Assembly: GCA_046046245.1 (NCBI GenBank)
Contig: JBJOKE010000011.1
Location: 1-64,000, forward strand
Source: UBA4615 sp046046245
GTDB lineage: Bacteria > Pseudomonadota > Gammaproteobacteria > Burkholderiales > Burkholderiaceae_E
Reading direction: 5' to 3'
Length of the DNA: 64,000 nucleotides
The position numbers and the translations under genes were made by a program. Below the pieces are notes generated by a model, which had not been told where the DNA came from, did not search any database, and saw only the letters and a list, made by a program, of their open reading frames with translations. Shown here piece by piece: positions 55,590 to 64,000 of the stretch. The stretch's first letter is position 1; each line of letters starts with the position of its first letter.

Positions 55590-57488
55590 TCAACCCGCCG
55601 TGTCGGTGCGCCGCAGCGCGTGGCGCAGGAAGCGGTCCGGCTCGAGGCGGCGCGAGAGCTCGGCCTCGAGCGGCATGGGCTCGCCGGCGAGGCGTGCGGC
55701 GACGAGCTCGGCGGCGAGCACCGACCACAGCAGACCGCGGCCGCCGAACGCGGTCGCGAGCCACAGGCCGTCCAGTGAGGGCAGCGGTGCGCGGTCGTCG
55801 CGGCGTGTGCCTGCGGCGCGCCGCGCGGCGATCGCGTCGGGATCGGGCACGGCGCCGACGAGCGGCAGGTGGTCGCGCGTCGACAGTCGCTCGCCGGCGC
55901 GGCCGGGATCGAGTCGCGGCTCGGGCGGGGGGGCGGCCAGCACCTCGGTCCAGCGCCGCCATGCGCGGGCCGCGGTGTCGTGGCCGTCGGGCAGGTCGTC
56001 GTCGGGCGTGCCCGGCGGGCCGAGCAGCAGCCGCGTCGCGTCGATCGGCACCGCGTGCCCGTCGCCCCCCACCGTGCAGCGCGGCACCGCCGCGCTCGGC
56101 AAGGTCGCGACCGTGGTCGCGCCCGCTCGGCGCTGCAGGCCGGCCGGACCGAGCAGGGCGGCCAGCGGCACCCGCGCCGGCTGCACGTCGCGTCGGATCC
56201 ACAGCGGATGCGCGCCGGGCGCGAGCAGCACGACCGGTGCCTCGGCGAGCGTCGCGCCGTCGGGATCGACGGCGGCCCATCCAGCTGTCCGCCGCTCGAT
56301 GCAGGCGAGCTCGACATCGGCGACGACCTGCACGCCCGACGTCGTCCACGCGGCTCGCAGCACGTCCGGATCGGCGCTGCCGGCCCTCGGCAGCCACCAG
56401 CCGCCGCGCCGCAGCGGTATGCCGGCGCGGCGCGAGGCTTCGGCCGCGTCGACCGGCGCGACCCAGTCGCGCGGCAGCATGGCGCAGACCGCGTGGGCGC
56501 GGGCGTCGTCGGCGAGCTGGACGCGGCCGTGCGGACGGAGCACTGCGGCGATCGTGGGGTCGGTCCACGACAGCAGCGTCGCGGCGCGGGTCAGGCGCGA
56601 CAGCGGCGCGTCGTCGGGCGTCAGGGACGGATGCTGGGCGAGGACCGGCTGCGACGAGCCGCGCGGCGCGCGGCCGTCGATGCGCGTCACCGACCAGCCG
56701 CGGCGCGCGAGCGCAGCCGAGGCGGCGCTGCCGGCGAGGCCGCCGCCGACCACGAGCGCACGGCGAGCGTCCGAGGTCGGTGGCGGCCCGGCAGCCGCCC
56801 CGCGACCGCGCACGCGACGACCGCGCTGGCAGGCCTCGGAGCCGGCGGCCTCGAAGCCCAGGCCGGCCGACTCGAGCGCTCGCAGCGCGGCGGCCGTGCA
56901 GTCGGCGACGCCGGTCGGCGAGCGTGCGCCGGCGCCGGCACACGAGGCCGACGGCTGCGGCCCGACGCCCGCGAGGCCGTCGTCCGCCAGCATCGCGGCC
57001 GCCGCGCGCAGGGCGGCGGCGTCGAGCGGCGGCGCGTCGGGGTCGAGGCCGACGAGCAGTGCGTCGGCCCGCGGCACCCAGCCCGGCAGCCGTCGACGCG
57101 CATCGCCGATCGCGAGCGTCAGCACGATCCGGCCGTCGTCGATCGGCACGCGGTGGACGCCGTCGATCGCGGGCGGCCAGTGCCGCAGCAGCGCCCGCTG
57201 CGCGTCGCGGGGCACGCGCATGGTCTCGAGGCGCGCCTCGAGCAGGTCGCGCGCGAGCGGCGCCGGCAGCCATGCGGCCCAGTGCAAGTGCCCGCAGCGC
57301 GCCGGATCGACATGCCACGCGCGGCGTGCGGCGAGCAGCGCTTCGCCCGAGCCGAAGCCGAGTTCCAGGACGACGCAGCGCTCGCGGCCCCTCCAGGCGC
57401 TCGGCAGGCCGGCCGCCGCGAGCCGCCCCTCGGACGCGCCTCGAAGCGGGTCGTCACGAGGAAAGGGCGAGGCGCCACGTGTCATCAT
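55590..57488 (-). CDS. mnmC: MnmC-like bifunctional tRNA wobble-uridine enzyme with degraded methyltransferase motif
   Basis: A 632-residue protein with the MnmC layout. The N-terminal class I methyltransferase domain (residues 1 to about 225) has motif I LELGFGSGEALLAA. The C-terminal FAD oxidase (about 243-620) has VVGGGLAGSAASAALARRG, STRDHLPLVGAVPD and TAFGGRGLLWSVLAAEL. MnmC turns cmnm5s2U34 into mnm5s2U34 in tRNA. The usual catalytic loop DGFAPxxNP is here VGLDPDAPPLD (about 146-156), losing the catalytic Asp, so the methyl transfer step is doubtful. A second ATG follows at once. The 5' end overlaps the divergent peptidase gene. Confidence 0.8.
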   Translation of the reverse strand: MMTRGASPFPRDDPLRGASEGRLAAAGLPSAWRGRERCVVLELGFGSGEALLAARRAWHVDPARCGHLHWAAWLPAPLARDLLEARLETMRVPRDAQRALLRHWPPAIDGVHRVPIDDGRIVLTLAIGDARRRLPGWVPRADALLVGLDPDAPPLDAAALRAAAAMLADDGLAGVGPQPSASCAGAGARSPTGVADCTAAALRALESAGLGFEAAGSEACQRGRRVRGRGAAAGPPPTSDARRALVVGGGLAGSAASAALARRGWSVTRIDGRAPRGSSQPVLAQHPSLTPDDAPLSRLTRAATLLSWTDPTIAAVLRPHGRVQLADDARAHAVCAMLPRDWVAPVDAAEASRRAGIPLRRGGWWLPRAGSADPDVLRAAWTTSGVQVVADVELACIERRTAGWAAVDPDGATLAEAPVVLLAPGAHPLWIRRDVQPARVPLAALLGPAGLQRRAGATTVATLPSAAVPRCTVGGDGHAVPIDATRLLLGPPGTPDDDLPDGHDTAARAWRRWTEVLAAPPPEPRLDPGRAGERLSTRDHLPLVGAVPDPDAIAARRAAGTRRDDRAPLPSLDGLWLATAFGGRGLLWSVLAAELVAARLAGEPMPLEAELSRRLEPDRFLRHALRRTDTAG

Positions 57489-59011
57489 CCGCGGATTATC
57501 CCCGCCCCTCGACCTTGCCCGCCGTGTCCGCCGTTCCGTCCGCCCATCCCGTTCCCCGCGATCCGTCCGCGCGTGCCCGCGCGCTGCGCGACGCCGACAG
57601 CTGGTTCGACGCCGGCGGCTTGTTCGCCGAGCTCGCCCGTCGCGTCGCCATGCCCACCGAGAGCCAGGACCCCACGCGCGCGTCGGTCCTCGACGCCTAC
57701 CTCGCCGACGAGATCGAGCCGGCACTCGTCGCGCTCGGCTTCGAGTGCGAGCGGGTGTCCAACCCGTCCGGACGAGGCGGTCCGATGCTGATCGCCCGGC
57801 GGATCGAGGATCCGTCGCGGCCGACGGTGCTCGGCTACGGGCACGGCGACGTGATCCGCGGCCTGGCGGGCCAGTGGCGCGCGGGGCGCGATCCCTGGAC
57901 GCTGCAGGTCGACGGCGAGCGCTGGTACGGCCGCGGAACCGCCGACAACAAGGGCCAGCACACGATCAATCTCGCGGCGCTGCGACTCGTGCTCGCGGCT
58001 CGTGCCCGGGAGCAGGGCCTGCCGCCGGAAGCGCTCGCCCGTGCACGCCTGGGCTTCAACGCGACGCTGCTGCTCGAGACCGGCGAGGAGGTGGGCTCGC
58101 CGGGCCTGCACGCGGTCTGCGACGCGCGGCGCGACGCGCTCGCGGCCGACGTGCTGATCGCCTCCGACGGACCGCGGGTCTCGCCCGCGCGGCCGACGCT
58201 GTTCCTCGGCTCCCGCGGCGCGCTCAACTTCGATCTCGTCGTCGACCTGCGCGAGGGCGCGCACCACTCCGGCAACTGGGGCGGACTGATCGCGAACCCG
58301 GGCGTGGTGCTCGCGCACGCGCTGGCGTCGATCGTCGACGGACGCGGCGCGATCCGGGTGCCCGAGTGGCGGCCGGATTCGCTGACGCCGACCGTGCGTG
58401 ATGCGCTGTCGACGCTGGCGGTCGACGGCGGCGCGGACGGGCCTGCGATCGATCCCGACTGGGGCGAACCCGGCCTCACCCCGGCCGAGCGGGTCTACGG
58501 CTGGTGCGCCTTCGAGGTGCTCGCGTTCGAGACCGGCAACCCGGCCCGCCCGGTCAACGCCATTCCGGCGCGGGCCAGGGCGACCTGCCAGCTGCGTTTC
58601 GTCGTCGGCATCGATCCCGGCGACATCGTGCCGGCGCTGCGTCGGCACCTCGAACGGCACGGGTTCGGCGAGACGGTCCGCGTCGAGGCGTCGGCGGAGG
58701 GCTACTTCCCCGCGACGCGGCTCGATCCCGATCATCCGTGGGTCCGATGGGCGAGCGCGTCGATCGACGCCAGCACCGGCGCGGCCCCGGCGATCCTTCC
58801 GAACCTCGGCGGATCGTTGCCGAACGACGCGTTCTCCGAGCGGCTGGGCCTGCCGACCGTCTGGGTGCCGCACTCGTATGCGGGCTGCTCGCAGCATGCG
58901 CCCGACGAGCACCTGCTGGCGCCGGTGGCGCGCGAGGCGCTGCGGCTGATGACGGGCCTCTACTGGGATCTGGGGGAGCCGGGCACGCCGGGGCCCGCCG
59001 CGGCGGGCTGA
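57479..59011 (+). CDS. M20-family metallopeptidase
   Basis: A 510-residue zinc peptidase or deacylase of the M20 (ArgE/DapE/carboxypeptidase) family. Metal ligands appear in GYGHGDVI (His), GRGTADNKGQH (Asp), LETGEEVGSPGL (catalytic Glu and ligand Glu), ASDGPR (Asp) and the late HSYAGCSQHAPDE (His). The lid domain carries AHHSGNWGG. No signal peptide, so cytoplasmic. The GTG start has GCGAGG about 7 bases before it and overlaps the mnmC start region by 10 bases; a GTG at 57524 is also possible. Confidence 0.87.
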   Translation: MSSSADYPRPSTLPAVSAVPSAHPVPRDPSARARALRDADSWFDAGGLFAELARRVAMPTESQDPTRASVLDAYLADEIEPALVALGFECERVSNPSGRGGPMLIARRIEDPSRPTVLGYGHGDVIRGLAGQWRAGRDPWTLQVDGERWYGRGTADNKGQHTINLAALRLVLAARAREQGLPPEALARARLGFNATLLLETGEEVGSPGLHAVCDARRDALAADVLIASDGPRVSPARPTLFLGSRGALNFDLVVDLREGAHHSGNWGGLIANPGVVLAHALASIVDGRGAIRVPEWRPDSLTPTVRDALSTLAVDGGADGPAIDPDWGEPGLTPAERVYGWCAFEVLAFETGNPARPVNAIPARARATCQLRFVVGIDPGDIVPALRRHLERHGFGETVRVEASAEGYFPATRLDPDHPWVRWASASIDASTGAAPAILPNLGGSLPNDAFSERLGLPTVWVPHSYAGCSQHAPDEHLLAPVAREALRLMTGLYWDLGEPGTPGPAAAG

Positions 59012-59039
59012 GACGCCCGCGTCGAGCGCCGTCCATGCC

Positions 59040-60299
59040 TCAGTCCAGCGCGAGCGCGAACTGTACGCTGGTGTCGCGCGGGGTCGCGTCGGGGCGCTGC
59101 AGACCGCTGGCGCGCACGCCGAGCAGCCGGATCGGCCGCGTCAGGTCGACCCGCTTCAGGCAACGGCCGGCGGCCCTGCGGATCGCGGCCGCGTCGGCGA
59201 TCGGCTCGGCGAGCGTCTGGTCGCGGGTGACCGTCCGGAAGTCGACGAAACGCAGCTTGACGCCGACCGTGCGGCAGGCGTAGCCCTTGCGCTCGAGGTC
59301 TGCCGCGAGCTGCTCGCACAGCCGGGTGAACACCGCACCGAGCTCGTCCCGGTCGCGGACCGCGTGAAGGTCGCGCTCGAAGGTGGTCTCGCGACTCACC
59401 GAGACGGGCTCGCGGCGGGTCTCGAGCGGCCGATCGTCGCGGCCGTGCGAGACGCGGTGCAGCCAGGCCCCGTAGCTGCGACCGAAGCGCTCGACCAGCC
59501 AGGCCTCGTCGCGGGCGGCGATCTCGCCGACCGTCGTGATGCCGAGCGACGCGAGCCGGGCCGCGGCCTTCGGTCCGATGCCGTTGACCTTGCGGGCCGG
59601 CATCGGCCAGATCCGGTCGGGCACGTCGTCCATCGTCAGCACGGTCACGCCGTCGGGCTTGTGCATGTCCGACGACAGCTTGGCGAGCAGCTTGTTCGGC
59701 GCGATGCCGACCGAACAGGTGAGGCCGGTCGCCGCCAGCACCGCCGCCTTGATCCGCAGCGCGATCTCGGCCGACGGCAGCGCGATCGACGTGACGTCGG
59801 CATAGACCTCGTCGATGCCGACATCCTGGACCTCGGGCGCGATCGAGCGGACCGCCTCCTTGAAGCGTCGCGAGAAGCGGCGGTAGAGCTCGAAGTCGAC
59901 GGGCAGCAGCACCGCGTCGGGCGCGAGTCGCGCCGCCTTCATCGTCGGCATCGCCGAGTGCACGCCGAGGGCCCGGGCCTCGTAGGTCGCGGTCGTCAGC
60001 ACGCCGCGGCCCGCGTAGTCGCGCAGGCGCGCGAACGCGCGGGTGCCGTCGGGGCCGACTTGCGGCGCGTGGGTCCGCCGTCCGGCGACCACCATCGGCA
60101 GGCCGCGCAGCTCCGGATAGCGCGACAGCTCGCAGGACGCGAAGAAGGCGTCCATGTCGATGTGCGCGATGCGCCGGTCTGCTGCCGGTGCGGCGGGCTC
60201 GGTGCCGACACCGGTGAGGCGCGGCAGCCGGCCGCCGGGCGGGGCGTCGGAGCCGCGCGGGGTGGGCGGCGGGTAAGGGGCGGTCAAGATGCGGCACAC
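59040..60299 (-). CDS. dinB: DNA polymerase IV
   Basis: A Y-family translesion polymerase of about 420 residues. The catalytic carboxylates lie in AHIDMDAFFASCEL and VGIDEVYADVT. GVLTTATYEARALGVHSAMP is the fingers region, followed by SVGIAPNKLLAKLSSDMHKP, a helix-hairpin-helix thumb (VNGIGPKAAARLASLGITT) and the little-finger domain. No beta-clamp motif was checked at the C-terminus. The start is unsure: the GTG at 60299 is given, but the frame extends to a GTG at 60329, and about 40 residues before RRIAHIDMD are not conserved. No E. coli-type LexA box was seen. Confidence 0.92.
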   Translation of the reverse strand: MCRILTAPYPPPTPRGSDAPPGGRLPRLTGVGTEPAAPAADRRIAHIDMDAFFASCELSRYPELRGLPMVVAGRRTHAPQVGPDGTRAFARLRDYAGRGVLTTATYEARALGVHSAMPTMKAARLAPDAVLLPVDFELYRRFSRRFKEAVRSIAPEVQDVGIDEVYADVTSIALPSAEIALRIKAAVLAATGLTCSVGIAPNKLLAKLSSDMHKPDGVTVLTMDDVPDRIWPMPARKVNGIGPKAAARLASLGITTVGEIAARDEAWLVERFGRSYGAWLHRVSHGRDDRPLETRREPVSVSRETTFERDLHAVRDRDELGAVFTRLCEQLAADLERKGYACRTVGVKLRFVDFRTVTRDQTLAEPIADAAAIRRAAGRCLKRVDLTRPIRLLGVRASGLQRPDATPRDTSVQFALALD

Positions 60300-60331
60300 T
60301 CCGGGCGGGTACACCTTAGCAGAGGACACCG

Positions 60332-61249
60332 ATGCAGGACCTGTTGGCGGGGCGGGCGGCGATCGTCACGGGCGGCGCCCGCGGGATCGGGCTGGCGGTG
60401 GCTCAGACGCTGGGCCTGCTCGGCGCCCGCGTGCTGATCGTCGACAACGGCGCGGCGATCGACGGCGGCCCCGAGGACCCGGCGGTCACCGAGCTCGCCG
60501 CGATGCGCGTGCCGGGCGCCGTCGGCCTGTCGCTCGACGCGGGCGCCGAGGGCGCCGCCACCGAGGCCGTGTCGGCCGCGCTCGATGCGTTCGGGGCGGT
60601 CGACCTGGTCGTCAACAACGCGGCGATCGAGGCCGACGCGCCGGTCGGCGACGGTGCGCGCGCGGCCTTCGAGCGAATGCTGCGGACCAACCTCGTCGCG
60701 CCCTGGGCGATGGCCGCAGCCGCGATCGGCCCGATGCGCGCACAGGCCCGCGCCGGCCGCAGGCCGGGGGCGATCGTCAACCTCGCCTCGGCGGTCGGTC
60801 TCTTCGGCCGCGCGGGCCGGGGCGGAGAAGCCGCGAGCAAGGCGGGGCTGGTCGGCCTGACCCGCACGCTCGCGCTCGAGCTGGCCGACGCGCGGATCGC
60901 CTGCAACGCGATCGTGCCGTTCGCGGGCACGCGAGCGGTACGCGCCGCGCCCGGTGCCGACGCCGCGCACGCGCGCTGGGCCGAGCGCACCGGCGCGCTG
61001 CCCGCCAGCCACGTCGCGAACCTCGTCGCCTTCCTCGCCGCGCCCCAGGCCGCCGGGATCAGCGGGCAGCTGCTCGGCGTGCGCGGGCTCGAGGTGTTCG
61101 CGTGGACGCAGGCGCGTCCCGCGGCCTCGTGTTTCCAGCCGCGCTCGTTCGACGCCGACGAGTTCGCGAGCGCGCTGGGCGCGCTGCGGCGAGACTTCGT
61201 CACGCTCGCCGATGACCTCGACGCCTTCGACGTCGACCCGGTCGCCTGA
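60332..61249 (+). CDS. Short-chain dehydrogenase lacking the catalytic tyrosine
   Basis: A 305-residue SDR-fold protein. The cofactor motif TGGARGIGLAVAQ and NNAAIEAD are intact. Ser153 (NLASAVGL) and Lys170 are present, but the residue 13 after the serine, which should be the catalytic tyrosine of Y-x3-K, is Glu166 (GGEAASKAGLVGLT). A 45-residue acidic C-terminal extension follows the fold. It probably binds a nucleotide, but normal oxidoreductase chemistry is doubtful. AGAGGA Shine-Dalgarno 5 bases before the ATG. It precedes the URC genes by 141 bases on the same strand; a functional link is only a guess. Confidence 0.8.
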   Translation: MQDLLAGRAAIVTGGARGIGLAVAQTLGLLGARVLIVDNGAAIDGGPEDPAVTELAAMRVPGAVGLSLDAGAEGAATEAVSAALDAFGAVDLVVNNAAIEADAPVGDGARAAFERMLRTNLVAPWAMAAAAIGPMRAQARAGRRPGAIVNLASAVGLFGRAGRGGEAASKAGLVGLTRTLALELADARIACNAIVPFAGTRAVRAAPGADAAHARWAERTGALPASHVANLVAFLAAPQAAGISGQLLGVRGLEVFAWTQARPAASCFQPRSFDADEFASALGALRRDFVTLADDLDAFDVDPVA

Positions 61250-61390
61250 GCGCGCGGTGACGCGCGTCGGCCCACCGCGCGGCGGCGCGCCCGGCGGCCG
61301 ACCGAACGCGCTGCAGACGCCGATGGACGTGCGTCGACACCCCAGGGGAATCCCGCTACGCTGGCCCTTTGACGCCCGGAGTTCCTCCCG

Positions 61391-62640
<1,250 letters not shown>

Positions 62641-62644
<4 letters not shown>

Positions 62645-63879
62645 GCGGCGCGGGCGGCGTGCCGGCCGGCGCGGTCGGTCTGCTGTCGAGTGCCGCGGTG
62701 CGCGAGCGCTGCGGCCGCATCCTCGAGGCCGCGCTCGCGGGCCGCACGCGCTGGTTCGCCGTCGAACCCGCCCGGCTCGACGACGCCGCCGGCTTCGTGG
62801 CCGAGGTCACGCGCCGTCGCTATCCGGACCTGCGCGTGCCGTACCACAGCCGCTGGCGCCACTTCGAGGCGGGTGGCCTCGACCGGGTGGCCGCGATGGA
62901 GGCGGCCGCGGGCGACGCGCTCGCCGATCCGGCCGAACGTGCGCGGACGCGGATCGACCTGGCGGTGGTCTCGGTGCTGCTCGATGCCGGCGCGGGGGCG
63001 GCCTGGTCCTTCGACGACCGCGCGAGCGGGGCGGTGATGGGTCGCTCCGAGGGCCTGGGCGTCGCGAGTCTGCGGGCCTTCGAGGCGGGGCTGTTCTCGT
63101 CCGACCCGCGGCGGCCTTGGCGGGCCGACGCGGCCGCGCTGGCCCGGCTCGACGTGGCCTCGCTCGGTGCGGCCTTCCAGGTCTGCGCGACGAACCCGCT
63201 GGTCGGCCTGGACGGCCGCGTCGCGCTGCTGCGCCGGCTCGGCGAAGCCCTTGCCGCGCGACCCGACGCGTTCGGCGCCGACGGACGCCCCGGCGGGCTC
63301 TTCGACGCCCTGCGGCCCGGCGGCGAGCCCCGCGTCGCTGCGCACGCGCTGCTGGTGGCGCTGCTGCACACGCTCGGCGGCATCTGGCCGCAGGGGGCGC
63401 GGATCGGCGGCGTCGCGGTCGGCGACGCAGGGAGGCACGCGCTCGCGGGCGGCGACGGCGAGACTGCCGGCTGGGTGCCATTCCACAAGCTGTCGCAGTG
63501 GCTCTGCTATTCGCTGCTCGAGCCCTTCGAGGGCGCCGGCGTCGTCGTCGACGGCCTCGATGCACTGACCGGCCTCGCCGAATACCGCAATGGCGGCCTG
63601 CTGGTCGACACCGGCGTGCTGGTGCCGCGCGAGCCGGCGGCCTTCGCCGCCCCCGTGCCGCCGGGCGCCGAGCCGGTCGTCGAATGGCGCGCGCTCACCG
63701 TGGCCCTCGTCGATGCGCTCGCACCGAGGGTCCGCGCCCGCCTCGGCGCCGACGCCGCGTCGATGCCGCTCGCCGCGGTGCTCGAGGGCGGCACCTGGGC
63801 GGCCGGCCGCGAGCTCGCCGCGCGGCGACGCGGCGGCGAGCCGCCGTTCGCGATCGCCAGCGACGGCACCGTCTTCTGA
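62641..63879 (+). CDS. URC4-like protein (DUF1688)
   Basis: A 412-residue protein of the DUF1688 family. Blocks include RYPDLRVPYHSRWRHFEAGG, DPAERARTRIDLAVVSVLLD, AWSFDDRASG, RSEGLGVASLRAF and WVPFHKLSQWLCYSLLEPF. URC4 is needed for uracil catabolism through the URC route, but its reaction is not established. GTG start sharing GTGA with the URC1-like stop. A frame open upstream through URC1 is a shadow. The upp gene starts 31 bases after its stop, giving the URC1-URC4-UPP order known from bacterial clusters. Confidence 0.87.
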
Positions 63880-63910
63880 CCCCACCCACGGATCGAACCG
63901 GAGACTGACG

Positions 63911-64000
63911 ATGGACGCGGGCGTGCACGTGATCGAGCATCCGCTGGTGCAGCACAAGCTGACGCTGATGCGCCGCAAGGAGACCAGCACCAACAGCTTC
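63911..64000 (+). CDS. upp: Uracil phosphoribosyltransferase (5' part, cut by window edge)
   Basis: Only 30 residues are visible: MDAGVHVIEHPLVQHKLTLM followed by RRKETSTNSF. This is the typical N-terminus of UPRT, which makes UMP from uracil and PRPP. In the URC route UPRT is taken as the entry step. A GGAGA lies about 10 bases before the ATG. Confidence 0.88.
   Translation, partial: MDAGVHVIEHPLVQHKLTLMRRKETSTNSF

Noticed and set aside
61357..61362. TACGCT as a promoter for the URC genes
   Set aside because: A weak -10 match with no -35; too little to list as a feature.

Overview
This window reads as the chromosome of a very GC-rich betaproteobacterium, most likely in Burkholderiales. The reasons are the housekeeping gene order, the cysteine-free L32, the dctPQM TRAP uptake genes and the betaproteobacterial style of the proteins. 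No plasmid, phage, insertion sequence, rRNA or CRISPR array is visible. Genes are tightly packed. Many consecutive genes share 4-base ATGA or GTGA stop/start overlaps, and GTG starts are common.

Positions 1-25.8k are a conserved core. RNase E (rne, running off the left edge) diverges from rluC, which leads a small operon (HAD phosphatase, Rieske protein, SppA-like protease). A methyltransferase-maf pair faces it. Then comes the fatty-acid block yceD-rpmF-plsX-fabH-fabD-fabG-acpP-fabF, followed by a small membrane protein, mucD (degP family), lepA-lepB-DUF4845-rnc-era-recO-pdxJ-acpS and uvrC-pgsA-tRNA-Gly-tRNA-Cys. The order matches E. coli in long stretches, but the rpoE-rseA-rseB genes often found before mucD are absent.

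Positions 25.8-35.9k are more accessory. An OmpA-type lipoprotein, an ABC importer that has a binding protein and two permeases but no ATPase, an RraA-like protein and a phytanoyl-CoA-dioxygenase-like protein lie between tRNA-Cys and tRNA-Leu(UAA), which are adjacent in E. coli. After them come a small conserved protein, nicotinamidase, a DMT permease, and the divergent pair tesA/ybbA, whose start codons overlap.

Positions 35.8-46.7k look like one metabolic locus read in two directions from a shared AT-rich control region at about 41.6-41.73k. Leftward are dctP-dctQ-dctM, a FAD amino-acid oxidase and the NAD(P)HX repair enzyme. Rightward are a MarR-like regulator, an Asp/Glu-racemase-like protein and a fused HyuA-HyuB ATP-dependent hydantoinase/5-oxoprolinase. 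Together they suggest uptake and opening of a cyclic amide, then oxidation of the released amino acid.

Positions 46.8-64k hold purL; a two-component system translationally coupled to a CbiM-like membrane protein; a glycine-zipper protein; a cysteine-cluster protein; an auxin-efflux-type carrier; an MnmC-like enzyme with a degraded methyltransferase motif; an M20 peptidase; dinB; a short-chain dehydrogenase lacking its catalytic tyrosine; and the start of a URC-type uracil catabolism cluster (URC1-like, URC4-like, upp, the last cut by the right edge).

All functional statements come from reading motifs and gene order by eye. No database search was possible.
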